Below, piece after piece: positions 23,101 to 36,155 of a stretch of 64,000 nucleotides of DNA. Each line of letters begins with the position of its first letter. Within the stretch, counting starts at the first letter, position 1. The stretch is taken from assembly GCF_905475345.1 (NCBI RefSeq), contig NC_066588.1:10356501-10420500 (forward strand). Reading direction: 5' to 3'. This stretch comes from Vespula vulgaris. Its lineage: Eukaryota; Arthropoda; Insecta; Hymenoptera; Vespidae. The notes below the pieces were generated by a model. It was not told the DNA's origin, did not search any database, and saw only the letters and a program-made list of their open reading frames with translations. Position numbers and translations under genes: made by a program.

Positions 23101-26100
23101 TTGTTCCCTTTAAACCGTTATAACTCGGCTCCTATTGGTCCGATCTGGACGAAAAAAATATGGGCGTAGAGGGCGCAACGAGCCCTTTCCAATGACCCCG
23201 GTCGGGTTCTCCTAGGTGCTATAGTTTCGGAGAAAAAAATTGTTCAAGAAAAATTTTTTTTTCCTTTGTTCCCTTTAAACCGTTATAACTCGCCTCCTAT
23301 TGGTCCGATCTGGACGAAAAAAATATGGGCGTAGAGGGCGCGACGAGCCCTTTCCAATGACCCCGGTCGGGTTCTCCTAGGTGCTATAGTTTCGGAGAAA
23401 AAAATTGTTCAAGAAAAATTTTTTTTTCCTTTGTACCCTTTAAACCGTTATAACTCGGCTCCTGTTGGTCCGATCTGGACGAAAAAAATATGGGCGTAGA
23501 GGGCGCGACGAGCCCTTTCCAACGACCCCGGTCCGGTTCTCCTAGGTGCTACAGTTTCGGAGAAAAAAATTGTTAAAGAAAAATTTTTTTTTCCTTTGTA
23601 CCCTTTAAACCGTTATAACTCGGCTCCTGTTGGTCCGATCTGGACGAAAAAAATATGGGCGTAGAGGGCGCGACGAGCCCTTTCCAATGACCCCGGTCCG
23701 GTTCTCCTAGGTGCTATAGTTTCGGAGAAAAAAATTGTTAAAGAAAAATTTTTTTTTCCTTTGTTCCCTTTAAACCGTTATAACTCGCCTCCTATTGGTC
23801 CGATCTGGACGAAAAAAATATGGGCGTAGATGGCGCGACGAGCCCTTTCCAATGACCTCGGTCGGGTTCTCCTAGGTGCTATAGTTTCGGAGAAAAAAAT
23901 TGTTAAAGAAAAATTTCTTTTTCCTTTGTTCCCTTTAAACCGTTATAACTCGCCTCCTATTGGTCCGATCTGGACGAAAAAAATATGGGCGTAGAGGGCG
24001 CAACGAGCCCTTTCCAATGACCCCGGTCGGGTTCTCCTAGGTGCTATAGTTTCGGAGAAAAAAATTGTTCAAGAAAAATTTTTTTTTCCTTTGTTCCCTT
24101 TAAACCGTTATAACTCGGCTCCTATTGGTCCGATCTGGACGAAAAAAATATGGGCGTAGAGGGCGCAACGAGCCCTTTCCAATGACCCCGGTCGGGTTCT
24201 CCTAGGTGCTATAGTTTCGGAGAAAAAAATTGTTCAAGAAAAATTTTTTTTTCCTTTGTTCCCTTTAAACCGTTATAACTCGGCTCGTATTGGTCCGATC
24301 TGGACGAAAAAAATATGTGCGTAGAGGGCGCGACGAGCCCTTTCCAATGACCCCGGTCGGGTTCTCCTAGGTGCTATAGTTTCGGAGAAAAAAATTGCTA
24401 AAGAAAAATTTTTTTTTCCTTTGTTCCCTTTAAACCGTTATAACTCGCCTCCTATTGGTCCGATCTGGACGAAAAAAATATGGGCGTAGAGGGCGCGACG
24501 AGCCCTTTCCAATGACCCCGGTCGGGTTCTCCTAGGTGCTATAGTTTCGGAGAAAAAAATTGTTCAAGAAAAATTTTTTTTTCCTTTGTTCCCTTTAAAC
24601 CGTTATAACTCGGCTCCTATTGGTCCGATCTGGACGAAAAAAATATGGGCGTAGAGGGCGCGACGAGCCCTTTCCAATGACCCCGGTCGGGTTCTCCTAG
24701 GTGCTATAGTTTCGGAGAAAAAAATTGTTCAAGAAAAATTTTTTTTTCCTTTGTTCCCTTTAAACCGTTATAACTCGCCTCCTATTGGTCCGATCTGGAC
24801 GAAAAAAATATGGGCGTAGAGGGCGCGACGAGCCCTTTCCAATGACCCCGGTCGGGTTCTCCTAGGTGCTATAGTTTCGGAGAAAAAAATTGTTCAAGAA
24901 AAATTTTTTTTCCTTTGTTCCCTTTAAACCGTTATAACTCGGCTCCTATTGGTCCGATCTGGACGAAAAAAATATGGGCGTAGAGGGCGCGACGAGCCCT
25001 TTCCAATGACCCCGGTCCGGTTCTCCTAGGTGCTATAGTTTCGGAGAAAAAAATTGTTAAAGAAAAATTTTTTTTTCCTTTGTTCCCTTTAAACCGTTAT
25101 AACTCGCCTCCTATTGGTCCGATCTGGACGAAAAAAATATGGGCGTAGAGGGCGCGACGAGCCCTTTCCAACGACCCCGGTCCGGTTCTCCTAGGTGCTA
25201 CAGTTTCGGAGAAAAAAATTGTTAAAGAAAAATTTTTTTTTCCTTTGTACCCTTTAAACCGTTATAACTCGGCTCCTGTTGGTCCGCTCTGGACGAAAAA
25301 AATATGGGCGTAGAGGGCGCGACGAGCCCTTTCCAACGACCCCGGTCCGGTTCTCCTAGGTGCTATAGTTTCGGAGAAAAAAATTGTTAAAGAAAAATTT
25401 TTTTTTCCTTTGTTCCCTTTAAACCGTTATAACTCGCCTCCTATTGGTCCGATCTGGACGAAAAAAATATGGGCGTAGAGGGCGCGACGAGCCCTTTCCA
25501 ATGACCCCGGTCGGGTTCTCCTAGGTGCTATAGTTTCGGAGAAAAAAATTGTTCAAGAAAAATTTTTTTTTCCTTTGTTCCCTTTAAACCGTTATAACTC
25601 GCCTCCTATTGGTCCGATCTGGACGAAAAAAATATGGGCGTAGAGGGCGCGACGAGCCCTTTCCAATGACCCCGGTCGGGTTCTCCTAGGTGCTATAGTT
25701 TCGGAGAAAAAAATTGTTCAAGAAAAATTTTTTTTTCCTTTGTTCCCTTTAAACCGTTATAACTCGGCTCCTATTGGTCCGATCTGGACGAAAAAAATAT
25801 GGGCGTAGAGGGCGCGACGAGCCCTTTCCAATGACTCCGGTCGGGTTCTCCTAGGTGCTATAGTTTCGGAGAAAAAAATTGTTCAAGAAAAATTTTTTTT
25901 TCCTTTGTTCCCTTTAAACCGTTATAACTCGGCTCGTATTGGTCCGATCTGGACGAAAAAAATATGTGCGTAGAGGGCGCGACGAGCCCTTTCCAATGAC
26001 CCCGGTCGGGTTCTCCTAGGTGCTATAGTTTCGGAGAAAAAAATTGCTAAAGAAAAATTTTTTTTTCCTTTGTTCCCTTTAAACCGTTATAACTCGCCTC

Positions 26101-28000
26101 CTATTGGTCCGATCTGGACGAAAAAAGTATGGGCGTAGAGGGCGCGACGAGCCCTTTCCAATGACCTCGGTCGGGTTCTCCTAGGTGCTATAGTTTCGGA
26201 GAAAAAAATTGTTCAAGAAAAATTTTTTTTTCCTTTGTTCCCTTTAAACCGTTATAACTCGGCTCCTATTGGTCCGATCTGGACGAAAAAAATATGGGCG
26301 TAGAGGGCGCGACGAGCCCTTTCCAATGACCCCGGTCGGGTTCTCCTAGGTGCTATAGTTTCGGAGAAAAAAATTGCTAAAGAAAAATTTTTTTTTCCTT
26401 TGTTCCCTTTAAACCGTTATAACTCGCCTCCTATTGGTCCGATCTGGACGAAAAAAATATGGGCGTAGAGGGCGCGACGAGCCCTTTCCAATGACCCCGG
26501 TCGGGTTCTCCTAGGTGCTATAGTTTCGGAGAAAAAAATTGTTCAAGAAAAATTTTTTTTTCCTTTGTTCCCTTTAAACCGTTATAACTCGGCTCCTATT
26601 GGTCCGATCTGGACGAAAAAAATATGGGCGTAGAGGGCGCGACGAGCCCTTTCCAATGACCCCGGTCGGGTTCTCCTAGGTGCTATAGTTTCGGAGAAAA
26701 AAATTGTTCAAGAAAAATTTTTTTTTCCTTTGTTCCCTTTAAACCGTTATAACTCGCCTCCTATTGGTCCGATATGGACGAAAAAAATATGGGCGTAGAG
26801 GGCGCGACGAGCCCTTTCCAATGACCCCGGTCGGGTTCTCCTAGGTGCTATAGTTTCGGAGAAAAAAATTGTTCAAGAAAAATTTTTTTTTCCTTTGTAC
26901 CCTTTAAACCGTTATAACTCGGCTCCTGTTGGTCCGATCTGGACGAAAAAAATATGGGCGTAGAGGGCGCGACGAGCCCTTTCCAACGACCCCGGTCCGG
27001 TTCTCCTAGGTGCTACAGTTTCGGAGAAAAAAATTGTTAAAGAAAAATTTTTTTTTCCTTTGTACCCTTTAAACCGTTATAACTCGGCTCCTGTTGGTCC
27101 GATCTGGACGAAAAAAATATGCGCGTAGAGGGCGCGACGAGCCCTTTCCAATGACCCCGGTCCGGTTCTCCTAGGTGCTATAGTTTCGGAGAAAAAAATT
27201 GTTAAAGAAAAATTTTTTTTTCCTTTGTTCCCTTTAAACCGTTATAACTCGCCTCCTATTGGTCCGATCTGGACGAAAAAAATATGGGCGTAGATGGCGC
27301 GACGAGCCCTTTCCAATGACCTCGGTCGGGTTCTCCTAGGTGCTATAGTTTCGGAGAAAAAAATTGTTAAAGAAAAATTTCTTTTTCCTTTGTTCCCTTT
27401 AAACCGTTATAACTCGCCTCCTATTGGTCCGATCTGGACGAAAAAAATATGGGCGTAGAGGGCGCAACGAGCCCTTTCCAATGACCCCGGTCGGGTTCTC
27501 CTAGGTGCTATAGTTTCGGAGAAAAAAATTGTTCAAGAAAAATTTTTTTTTCCTTTGTTCCCTTTAAACCGTTATAACTCGGCTCCTATTGGTCCGATCT
27601 GGACGAAAAAAATATGGGCGTAGAGGGCGCAACGAGCCCTTTCCAATGACCCCGGTCGGGTTCTCCTAGGTGCTATAGTTTCGGAGAAAAAAATTGTTCA
27701 AGAAAAATTTTTTTTTCCTTTGTTCCCTTTAAACCGTTATAACTCGGCTCGTATTGGTCCGATCTGGACGAAAAAAATATGTGCGTAGAGGGCGCGACGA
27801 GCCCTTTCCAATGACCCCGGTCGGGTTCTCCTAGGTGCTATAGTTTCGGAGAAAAAAATTGCTAAAGAAAAATTTTTTTTCCTTTGTTCCCTTTAAACCG
27901 TTATAACTCGCCTCCTATTGGTCCGATCTGGACGAAAAAAATATGGGCGTAGAGGGCGTGACGAGCCCTTTCCAACGACCCCGGTCCGGTTCTCCTAGGT
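20140..28000 (+). repeat. Array subdomain II: 10-monomer (1,650 bp) offsets with GGCTCGTATT marker
   Basis: This stretch holds only satellite monomers. A distinctive monomer carrying GGCTCGTATT, TGTGCG and TTGCTAAAG recurs at 20,819, 22,633, 24,283, 25,932 and 27,747, with spacings 1,814, 1,650, 1,649 and 1,815 bp (11, 10, 10 and 11 monomers). It is usually preceded by a GGCTCC/GCAACG monomer and before that by a TTTCTTTTT/GCAACG monomer. Secondary markers are GTAGATGGCG (22,180; 23,830; 27,294), AAAAAAGTATGGG (about 22,822 and 26,121) and GACCTCGG. Unlike subdomain I there is almost no TCCTATCTGG or AAATCGCC here. Confidence 0.85.
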
Positions 28001-29009
28001 GCTACAGTTTCGGAGAAAAAAATTGTTAAAGAAAAATTTTTTTTTCCTTTGTACCCTTTAAACCGTTATAACTCGGCTCCTGTTGGTCCGATCTGGACGA
28101 AAAAAATATGGGCGTAGAGGGCGCGACGAGCCCTTTCCAATGACCCCGGTCCGGTTCTCCTAGATGCTATAGTTTCGGAGAAAAAAATTGTTAAAGAAAA
28201 ATTTTTTTTCCTTTGTTCCCTTTAAACCGTTATAACTCGCCTCCTATTGGTCCGATCTGGACGAAAAAAATATGGGCGTAGAGGGCGTGACGAGCCCTTT
28301 CCAACGACCCCGGTCCGGTTCTCCTAGGTGCTACAGTTTCGGAGAAAAAAATTGTTAAAGAAAAATTTTTTTTTCCTTTGTACCCTTTAAACCGTTATAA
28401 CTCGGCTCCTGTTGGTCCGATCTGGACGAAAAAAATATGGGCGTAGAGGGCGCGACGAGCCCTTTCCAATGACCCCGGTCCGGTTCTCCTAGATGCTACA
28501 GTTTCGGAGAAAAAAATTGTTAAAGAAAAATTTTTTTTTCCTTTGTTCCCTTTAAACCGTTATAACTCGCCTCCTATTGGTCCGATCTGGACGAAAAAAA
28601 TATGGGCGTAGAGGGCGCGACGAGCCCTTTCCAATGACCCCGGTCGGGTTCTCCTAGGTGCTATAGTTTCGGAGAAAAAAATTGTTAAAGAAAAATTTCT
28701 TTTTTCTTTGTTCCATTTAAACCGTTATAACTCGCCTCCTATTTGTCCGATCTGGACGAAAAAAATATGGGCGTAGAGGGCGCAACGAGCCCTTTCCAAT
28801 GACCCCGGTCGGGTTCTCCTAGGTGCTATAGTTTCGGAGAAAAAAATTGTTCAAGAAAAATTTTTTTTTCCTTTGTTCCCTTTAAACCGTTATAACTCGG
28901 CTCCTATTGGTCCGATCTGGACGAAAAAAATATGTGCGTAGAGGGCGCGACGAGCACTTTCCAATGACCCCGGTCCGGTTCTCCTAGGTGCTATAGTTTC
29001 GGAGAAAAA

Positions 29010-30850
29010 AATTGTTAAAGAAAAATTTTTTTTTCCTTTGTTCCCTTTAAACCGTTATAACTCGCCTCCTATTGGTCCGATCTGGACGAAAAAAATATGG
29101 GCGTAGAGGGCGCGACGAGCCCTTTCCAACGACCCCGGTCCGGTTCTCCTAGGTGCTACAGTTTCGGAGAAAAAAATTGTTAAAGAAAAATTTTTTTTTC
29201 CTTTCTACCCTTTAAACCGTTATAACTCGGCTCCTGTTGGTCCGATCTGGACGAAAAAAATATGGGCGTAGAGGGCGCGACGAGCCCTTTCCAATGACCC
29301 CGGTCCGGTTCTCCTAGGTGCTATAGTTTCGGAGAAAAAAATTGTTAAAGAAAAATTTTTTTTCCTTTGTTCCCTTTAAACCGTTATAACTCGCCTCCTA
29401 TTGGTCCGATCTGGACGAAAAAAATATGGGCGTAGAGGGCGTGACGAGCCCTTTCCAACGACCCCGGTCCGGTTCTCCTAGGTGCTACAGTTTCGGAGAA
29501 AAAAATTGTTAAAGAAAAATTTTTTTTTCCTTTGTACCCTTTAAACCGTTATAACTCGGCTCCTGTTGGTCCGATCTGGACGAAAAAAATATGGGCGTAG
29601 AGGGCGCAACGAGCCCTTTCCAATGACCCCGGTCGGGTTCTCCTAGGTGCTATAGTTTCGGAGAAAAAAATTGTTCAAGAAAAATTTTTTTTTCCTTTGT
29701 TCCCTTTAAACCGTTATAACTCGGCTCCTATTGGTCCGATCTGGACGAAAAAAATATGGGCGTAGAGGGCGCAACGAGCCCTTTCCAATGACCCCGGTCG
29801 GGTTCTCCTAGGTGCTATAGTTTCGGAGAAAAAAATTGTTCAAGAAAAATTTTTTTTTCCTTTGTTCCCTTTAAACCGTTATAACTCGGCTCCTATTGGT
29901 CCGATCTGGACGAAAAAAATATGTGCGTAGAGGGCGCGACGAGCCCTTTCCAATGACCCCGGTCGGGTTCTCCTAGGTGCTATAGTTTCGGAGAAAAAAA
30001 TTGTTAAAGAAAAATTTTTATTTCCTTTGTTCCCTTTAAACCGTTATAACTCGCCTCCTATTGGTCCGATCTGGACGAAAAAAATATGGGCGTAGAGGGC
30101 GCGACGAGCCCTTTCCAATGACCCCGGTCGGGTTCTCCTAGGTGTTATAGTTTCGGAAAAAAAAATTTTTCTTTAACAATTTTTTTTTCCTTTGTTCCCT
30201 TTAAACCGTTATAACTCGGCTCCTATTGGTCCGATCTGGACGAAAAAAATATGGGCGTAGAGGGCGCGACGAGCCCTTTCCAATGACCCCGGTCGGGTTC
30301 TCCTAGGTGCTATAGTTTCGGAGAAAAAAATTGTTCAAGAAAAATTTTTTTTTCCTTTGTTCCCTTTAAACCGTTATAACTCGCCTCCTATTGGTCCGAT
30401 CTGGACGAAAAAAATATGGGCGTAGAGGGCGCGACGAGCCCTTTCCAATGACCCCGGTCGGGTTCTCCTAGGTGCTATAGTTTCGGAGAAAAAAATTGTT
30501 CAAGAAAAATTTTTTTTTCCTTTGCTCCCTTTAAACCGTTATAACTCGGCTCCTATTGGTCCGATCTGGACGAAAAAAATATGGGCGTAGAGGGCGCGAT
30601 GAGCCCTTTCCCATGACCCCGCTCCGGTTCTCCTGGGTGCTATAGTTTCGGAGAAAAAAATTGTTAAAGAAAAATTTTTTTTTCCTTTGATCCCTTTAAA
30701 CCGTTATAACTCGCCTCCTATTGGTCCGATCTGGACGAAAAAAATATGGGCGTAGAGGGCGCGACGAGCCCTTTCCAACGACCCCGGTCCGGTTCTCCTA
30801 GGTGCTACAGTTTCGGAGAAAAAAATTGTTAAAGGAAAATTTTTTTTTCC
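29010..30850 (+). repeat. Block duplication, copy 1 of 3 (pairs with 46,141-47,981)
   Basis: Eleven monomers match 46,141-47,981. Shared markers are CTTTCTACCC (29,204 and 46,335), an 8-base T tract, GGGCGTGACG, TTTTTATTTCC (about 30,017 and 47,149), a 14 bp micro-inversion with GGTGTTATAG (30,166 and 47,297), TTTGCTCCC, GCGATGAGCCC, CCTGGGTGC, TTTGATCCC and TTAAAGGAAAA (about 30,832 and 47,963). The copies diverge at TTTGTTCCC versus TTTGTACCC just after 30,850. Internally, 46-47 kb has one extra GCAACG-type stretch upstream that suggests separate later rearrangement. Confidence 0.85.
30166..30179 (-). repeat. 14 bp micro-inversion in the A/T hairpin, copy 1
   Basis: Ordinary monomers read A7, TTGTTAAAGAAAAA, T9 here. 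This monomer reads TTTTTCTTTAACAA between the same A and T tracts, the exact reverse complement of the 14 central bases. The adjacent GGAG has become GGAA, giving an A9 run, and the monomer also carries GGTGTTATAG for GGTGCTATAG. The surrounding monomer is otherwise in normal orientation. Confidence 0.95.
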
Positions 30851-33192
30851 TTTGTTCCCTTTAAACCGTTATAACTCGGCTCCTATTGGTCCGATCTGGA
30901 CGAAAAAAATATGGGCGTAGAGGGCGCGACGAGCCCTTTCCAATGACCCCGGTCGGGTTCTCCTAGGTGCTATAGTTTCGGAGAAAAAAATTGTTAAAGA
31001 AAAATTTTTTTTTCCTTTGTTCCCTTTAAACCGTTATAACTCGCCTCCTATTGGTCCGATCTGGACGAAAAAAATATGGGCGTAGAGGGCGCGACGAGCC
31101 CTTTCCAATGACCCCGGTCGGGTTCTCCTAGGTGCTATAGTTTCGGAGAAAAAAATTGTTCAAGAAAAATTTTTTTTTCCTTTGTTCCCTTTAAACCGTT
31201 ATAACTCGCCTCCTATTGGTCCGATCTGGACGAAAAAAATATGGGCGTAGAGGGCGCGACGAGCCCTTTCCAATGACCCCGGTCGGGTTCTCCTAGGTGC
31301 TATAGTTTCGAAGAAAAAAATTGTTCAAGAAAAATTTTTTTTTCCTTTGTTCCCTTTAAACCGTTATAACTCGGCTCCTATTGGTCCGATCTGGACGAAA
31401 AAAATATGGGCGTAGAGGGCGCGACGAGCCCTTTCCAATGACCCCGGTCCGGTTCTCCTAGGTGCTACAGTTTCGGAGAAAAAAATTGTTAAAGAAAAAT
31501 TTTTTTTTCCTTTGATCCCTTTAAACCGTCATAACTCGCCTCCTATTGGTCCGATCTGGACGAAAAAAATATGGGCGTAGAGGGCGCGAAGAGCCCTTTC
31601 CAATGACCCCGGTCGGGTTCTCCTAGGTGCTATAGTTTCGGAGAAAAAAATTGTTGAAGAAAAATTTTTTTTTCCTTTGTTCCCTTTAAACCGTTATAAC
31701 TCGCCTCCTATTGGTCCGATCTGGACGAAAAAAATATGGGCGTAGAGGGCGCGACGAGCCCTTTCCAATGACCCCGGTCGGGTTCTCCTAGGTGCTATAG
31801 TTTCGGAGAAAAAAATTGTTAAAGAAAAATTTTTTTTTCCTTTGTTCCGTTAAACCGTTATAACTCGGCTCCTGTTGGTCCGATCTGGACGAAAAAAATA
31901 TGGGCGTAGAGGGCGCGACGAGCCCTTTCCAATGACCCCGGTCCGGTTCTCCTAGGTGCTATAGTTTCGGAGAAAAAAATTGTTAAAGAAAAATTTTTTT
32001 TTCCTTTGTTCCCTTTAAACCGTTATAACTCGCCTCCTATTGGTCCGATCTGGACGAAGAAATATGGGCGTAGAGGGCGCGACGAGCCCTTTCCAATGAC
32101 CCCGGTCCGGTTCTCCTAGGTGCTATAGTTTCGGAGAAAAAAATTGTTAAAGAAAAATTTTTTTTTCCTTTGTTCCATTTAAACCGTTATAACTCGCCTC
32201 CTATTGGTCCTATCTGGACGAAAAAAATATGGGCGTAGAGGGCGCGACGAGCCCTTTCCAATGACCCCGGTCGGGTTCTCCTAGGTGCTATAGTTTCGGA
32301 GAAAAAAATTGTTAAAGAATAATTTCTTTTTCCTTTGTTCCCTTTAAACCGTTATAACTCGCCTCCTATTGTTCCGATCTGGACGAAAAAAATATGGGCG
32401 TAGAGGGCGCAACGAGCCCTTTCCAATGACCCCGGTCGGGTTCTCCTAGGTGCTATAGTTTCGGAGAAAAAAATTGTTCAAGAAAAATTTTTTTTTCCTT
32501 TGTTCCCTTTAAACCGTTATAACTCGGCTCCTATTGGTCCGATCTGGACGAAAAAAATACGGGCGTAGAGGGCGCGACGAGCCCTTTCCAATGACCCCGG
32601 TCCGGTTCTCCTAGGTGCTATAGTTTCGGAGAAAAAAATTGTTAAAGAAAAATTTTTTTTTCCTTTGTTCCGTTAAACCGTTATAACTCGGCTCCTGTTG
32701 GTCCGATCTGGACGAAAAAAATATGGGCGTAGAGGGCGCGACGAGCCCTTTCCAATGACCCCGGCCCGGTTCTCCTAGGTGCTATAGTTTCGGAGAAAAA
32801 AATTGTTAAAGAAAAATTTTTTTTTCCTTTGTTCCCTTTAAACCGTTATAACTCGCCTCCTATTGGTCCGATCTGGACGAAGAAATATGGGCGTAGAGGG
32901 CGCGACGAGCCCTTTCCAATGACCCCGGTCCGGTTCTCCTAGGTGCTATAGTTTCGGAGAAAAAAATTGTTAAAGAAAAATTTTTTTTTCCTTTGTTCCC
33001 TTTAAACCGTTATAACTCGCCTCCTATTGGTCCGATCTGGACGAAAAAAATATGGGCGTAGAGGGCGCGACGAGCCCTTTCCAATGACCCCGGTCGGGTT
33101 CTCCTAGGTGCTATAGTTTCGGAGAAAAAAATTGTTCAAGAAAAATTTTTTTTCCTTTGTTCCCTTTAAACCGTTATAACTCGGCTCCTATT

Positions 33193-36155
33193 GGCCCGAT
33201 CTGGACGAAAAAAATATGGGCGTAGAGGGCGCGACGAGCCCTTTCCAATGACCCCGGTCGGGTTCTCCTAGGTGCTATAGTTTCGGAGAAAAAAATTGTT
33301 CAAGAAAAATTTTTTTTCCTTTGTTCCCTTTAAACCGTTATAACTCGGCTCCTATTGGCCCGATCTGGACGAAAAAAATATGGGCGTAGAGGGCGCGACG
33401 AGCCCTTTCCAATGACCCCGGTCGGGTTCTCCTAGGTGCTATAGTTTCGGAGAAAAAAATTGTTCAAGAAAAATTTTTTTTTCCTTTGTTCCCTTTAAAC
33501 CGTTATAACTCGGCTCCTATTGGTCCGATCTGGACGAAAAAAATATGGGCGTAGAGGGCGCGACGAGCCCTTTCCAATGACCCCGGTCGGGTTCTCCTAG
33601 GTGCTATAGTTTCGGAGAAAAAAATTGTTAAAGAAAAATTTTTTTTTCCTTTGTTCCCTTTAAACCGTTATAACTCGCCTCCTATTGGTCCGATCTGGAC
33701 GAAAAAAATATGGGCGTAGAGGGCGCGACGAGCCCTTTCCAACGACCCCGGTCCGGTTCTCCTAGGTGCTACAGTTTCGGAGAAAAAAATTGTTAAAGAA
33801 AAATTTTTTTTTCCTTTGTACCCTTTAAACCGTTATAACTCGGCTCCTGTTGGTCCGCTCTGGACGAAAAAAATATGGGCGTAGAGGGCGCGACGAGCCC
33901 TTTCCAATGACCCCGGTCCGGTTCTCCTAGGTGCTATAGTTTCGGAGAAAAAAATTGTTAAAGAAAAATTTTTTTTTCCTTTGTTCCCTTTAAACCGTTA
34001 TAACTCGCCTCCTATTGGTCCGATCTGGACGAAAAAAATACGGGCGTAGAGGGCGCGACGAGCCCTTTCCAATGACCCCGGTCCGGTTCTCCTAGGTGCT
34101 ATAGTTTCGGAGAAAAAAATTGTTAAAGAAAAATTTTTTTTTCCTTTGTTCCTTTTAACCGTTATAACTCGGCTCCTGTTGGTCCGATCTGGACGAAAAA
34201 AATATGGGCGTAGAGGGCGCGACGAGCCCTTTCCAATGACCCCGGTCCGGTTCTCCTAGGTGCTATAGTTTCGGAGAAAAAAATTGTTAAAGAAAAATTT
34301 TTTTTTCCTTTGTTCCCTTTAAACCGTTATAACTCGCCTCCTATTGGTCCGATCTGGACGAAGAAATATGGGCGTAGAGGGCGCGACGAGCCCTTTCCAA
34401 TGACCCCGGTCCGGTTCTCCTAGGTGCTATAGTTTCGGAGAAAAAAATTGTTAAAGAAAAATTTTTTTTTCCTTTGTTCCCTTTAAACCGTTATAACTCG
34501 CCTCCTATTGGTCCTATCTGGACGAAAAAAATATGGGCGTAGAGGGCGCGACGAGCCCTTTCCAATGACCCCGGTCGGGTTCTCCTAGGTGCTATAGTTT
34601 CGGAGAAAAAAATTGTTAAAGAATAATTTCTTGTTCCTTTGTTCCCTTTAAACCGTTATAACTCGCCTCCTATTGTTCCGATCTGGACGAAAAAAATATG
34701 GGCGTAGAGGGCGCAACGAGCCCTTTCCAATGACCCCGGTCGGGTTCTCCTAGGTGCTATAGTTTCGGAGAAAAAAATTGTTCAAGAAAAATTTTTTTTT
34801 CCTTTGTTCCCTTTAAACCGTTATAACTCGGCTCCTATTGGTCCGATCTGGACGAAAAAAATATGTGCGTAGAGGGCGCGACGAGCCCTTTCCAATGACC
34901 CCGGTCGGGTTCTCCTAGGTGCTATAGTTTCGGAGAAAAAAATTGTTAAAGAAAAATTTTTTTTTCCTTTGTTCCCTTTAAACCGTTATAACTCGCCTCC
35001 TATTGGTCCGATCTGGACGAAAAAAATATGGGCGTAGAGGGCGCGACGAGCCCTTTCCAATGACCCCGGTCGGGTTCTCCTAGGTGCTATAGTTTCGGAG
35101 AAAAAAATTGTTAAAGAATAATTTCTTTTTCCTTTGTTCCCTTTAAACCGTTATAACTCGCCTCCTATTGTTCCGATCTGGACGAAAAAAATATGGGCGT
35201 AGAGGGCGCAACGAGCCCTTTCCAATGACCCCGGTCGGGTTCTCCTAGGTGCTATAGTTTCGGAGAAAAAAATTGTTCAAGAAAAATTTTTTTTTCCTTT
35301 GTTCCCTTTAAACCGTTATAACTCGGCTCCTATTGGTCCGATCTGGACGAAAAAAATACGGGCGTAGAGGGCGCGACGAGCCCTTTCCAATGACCCCGGT
35401 CCGGTTCTCCTAGGTGCTATAGTTTCGGAGAAAAAAATTGTTAAAGAAAAATTTTTTTTTCCTTTGTTCCGTTAAACCGTTATAACTCGGCTCCTGTTGG
35501 TCCGATCTGGACGAAAAAAATATGGGCGTAGAGGGCGCGACGAGCCCTTTCCAATGACCCCGGTCCGGTTCTCCTAGGTGCTATAGTTTCGGAGAAAAAA
35601 ATTGTTAAAGAAAAATTTTTTTTTCCTTTGTTCCGTTAAACCGTTATAACTCGGCTCCTGTTGGTCCGATCTGGACGAAAAAAATATGGGCGTAGAGGGC
35701 GCGACGAGCCCTTTCCAATGACCCCGGCCCGGTTCTCCTAGGTGCTATAGTTTCGGAGAAAAAAATTGTTAAAGAAAAATTTTTTTTTCCTTTGTTCCCT
35801 TTAAACCGTTATAACTCGCCTCCTATTGGTCCGATCTGGACGAAGAAATATGGGCGTAGAGGGCGCGACGAGCCCTTTCCAATGACCCCGGTCCGGTTCT
35901 CCTAGGTGCTATAGTTTCGGAGAAAAAAATTGTTAAAGAAAAATTTTTTTTTCCTTTGTTCCCTTTAAACCGTTATAACTCGCCTCCTATTGGTCCGATC
36001 TGGACGAAAAAAATATGGGCGTAGAGGGCGCGACGAGCCCTTTCCAATGACCCCGGTCGGGTTCTCCTAGGTGCTATAGTTTCGGAGAAAAAAATTGTTC
36101 AAGAAAAATTTTTTTTCCTTTGTTCCCTTTAAACCGTTATAACTCGGCTCCTATT
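33193..36155 (+). repeat. Higher-order repeat unit, copy 1 (18 monomers)
   Basis: Internal markers are CCGCTCTGG 33,857, ATACGGGCG about 34,038, TTCCTTTTAACC about 34,150, GAAGAAATATGG about 34,361, TTCTTGTTCC about 34,629, TGTGCG about 34,864, GAATAATTTCTTTTT about 35,116, ATACGGGCG about 35,357, TTCCGTTAAACC about 35,468 and again about 35,633, then GAAGAAATATGG about 35,842. The second TTCCGTTAAACC monomer is a local tandem duplication of one 164 bp monomer that the next copy lacks, and it accounts for the length difference between the two. TTCCTTTTAACC is a private variant of the TTCCGTTAAACC site. Confidence 0.88.

Larger units (their letters stand above)
28000..31840 (+). repeat. Array subdomain III: transition zone and first copy of the 46-51 kb blocks
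   Basis: This stretch holds only satellite monomers. It opens with a two-monomer tandem duplication: GGGCGTGACG and CCTAGATGC pairs at about 27,957/28,161 and 28,286/28,490, offset 329 bp. From about 29,010 to 30,850 it matches 46,141-47,981 at +17,131 bp. Variants TTTGATCCC (30,688; 31,514), TTTGCTCCC (30,524), GCGATGAGCCC (30,597) and CCTGGGTGC (30,634) first appear here and are otherwise confined to the right half of the window. Confidence 0.8.
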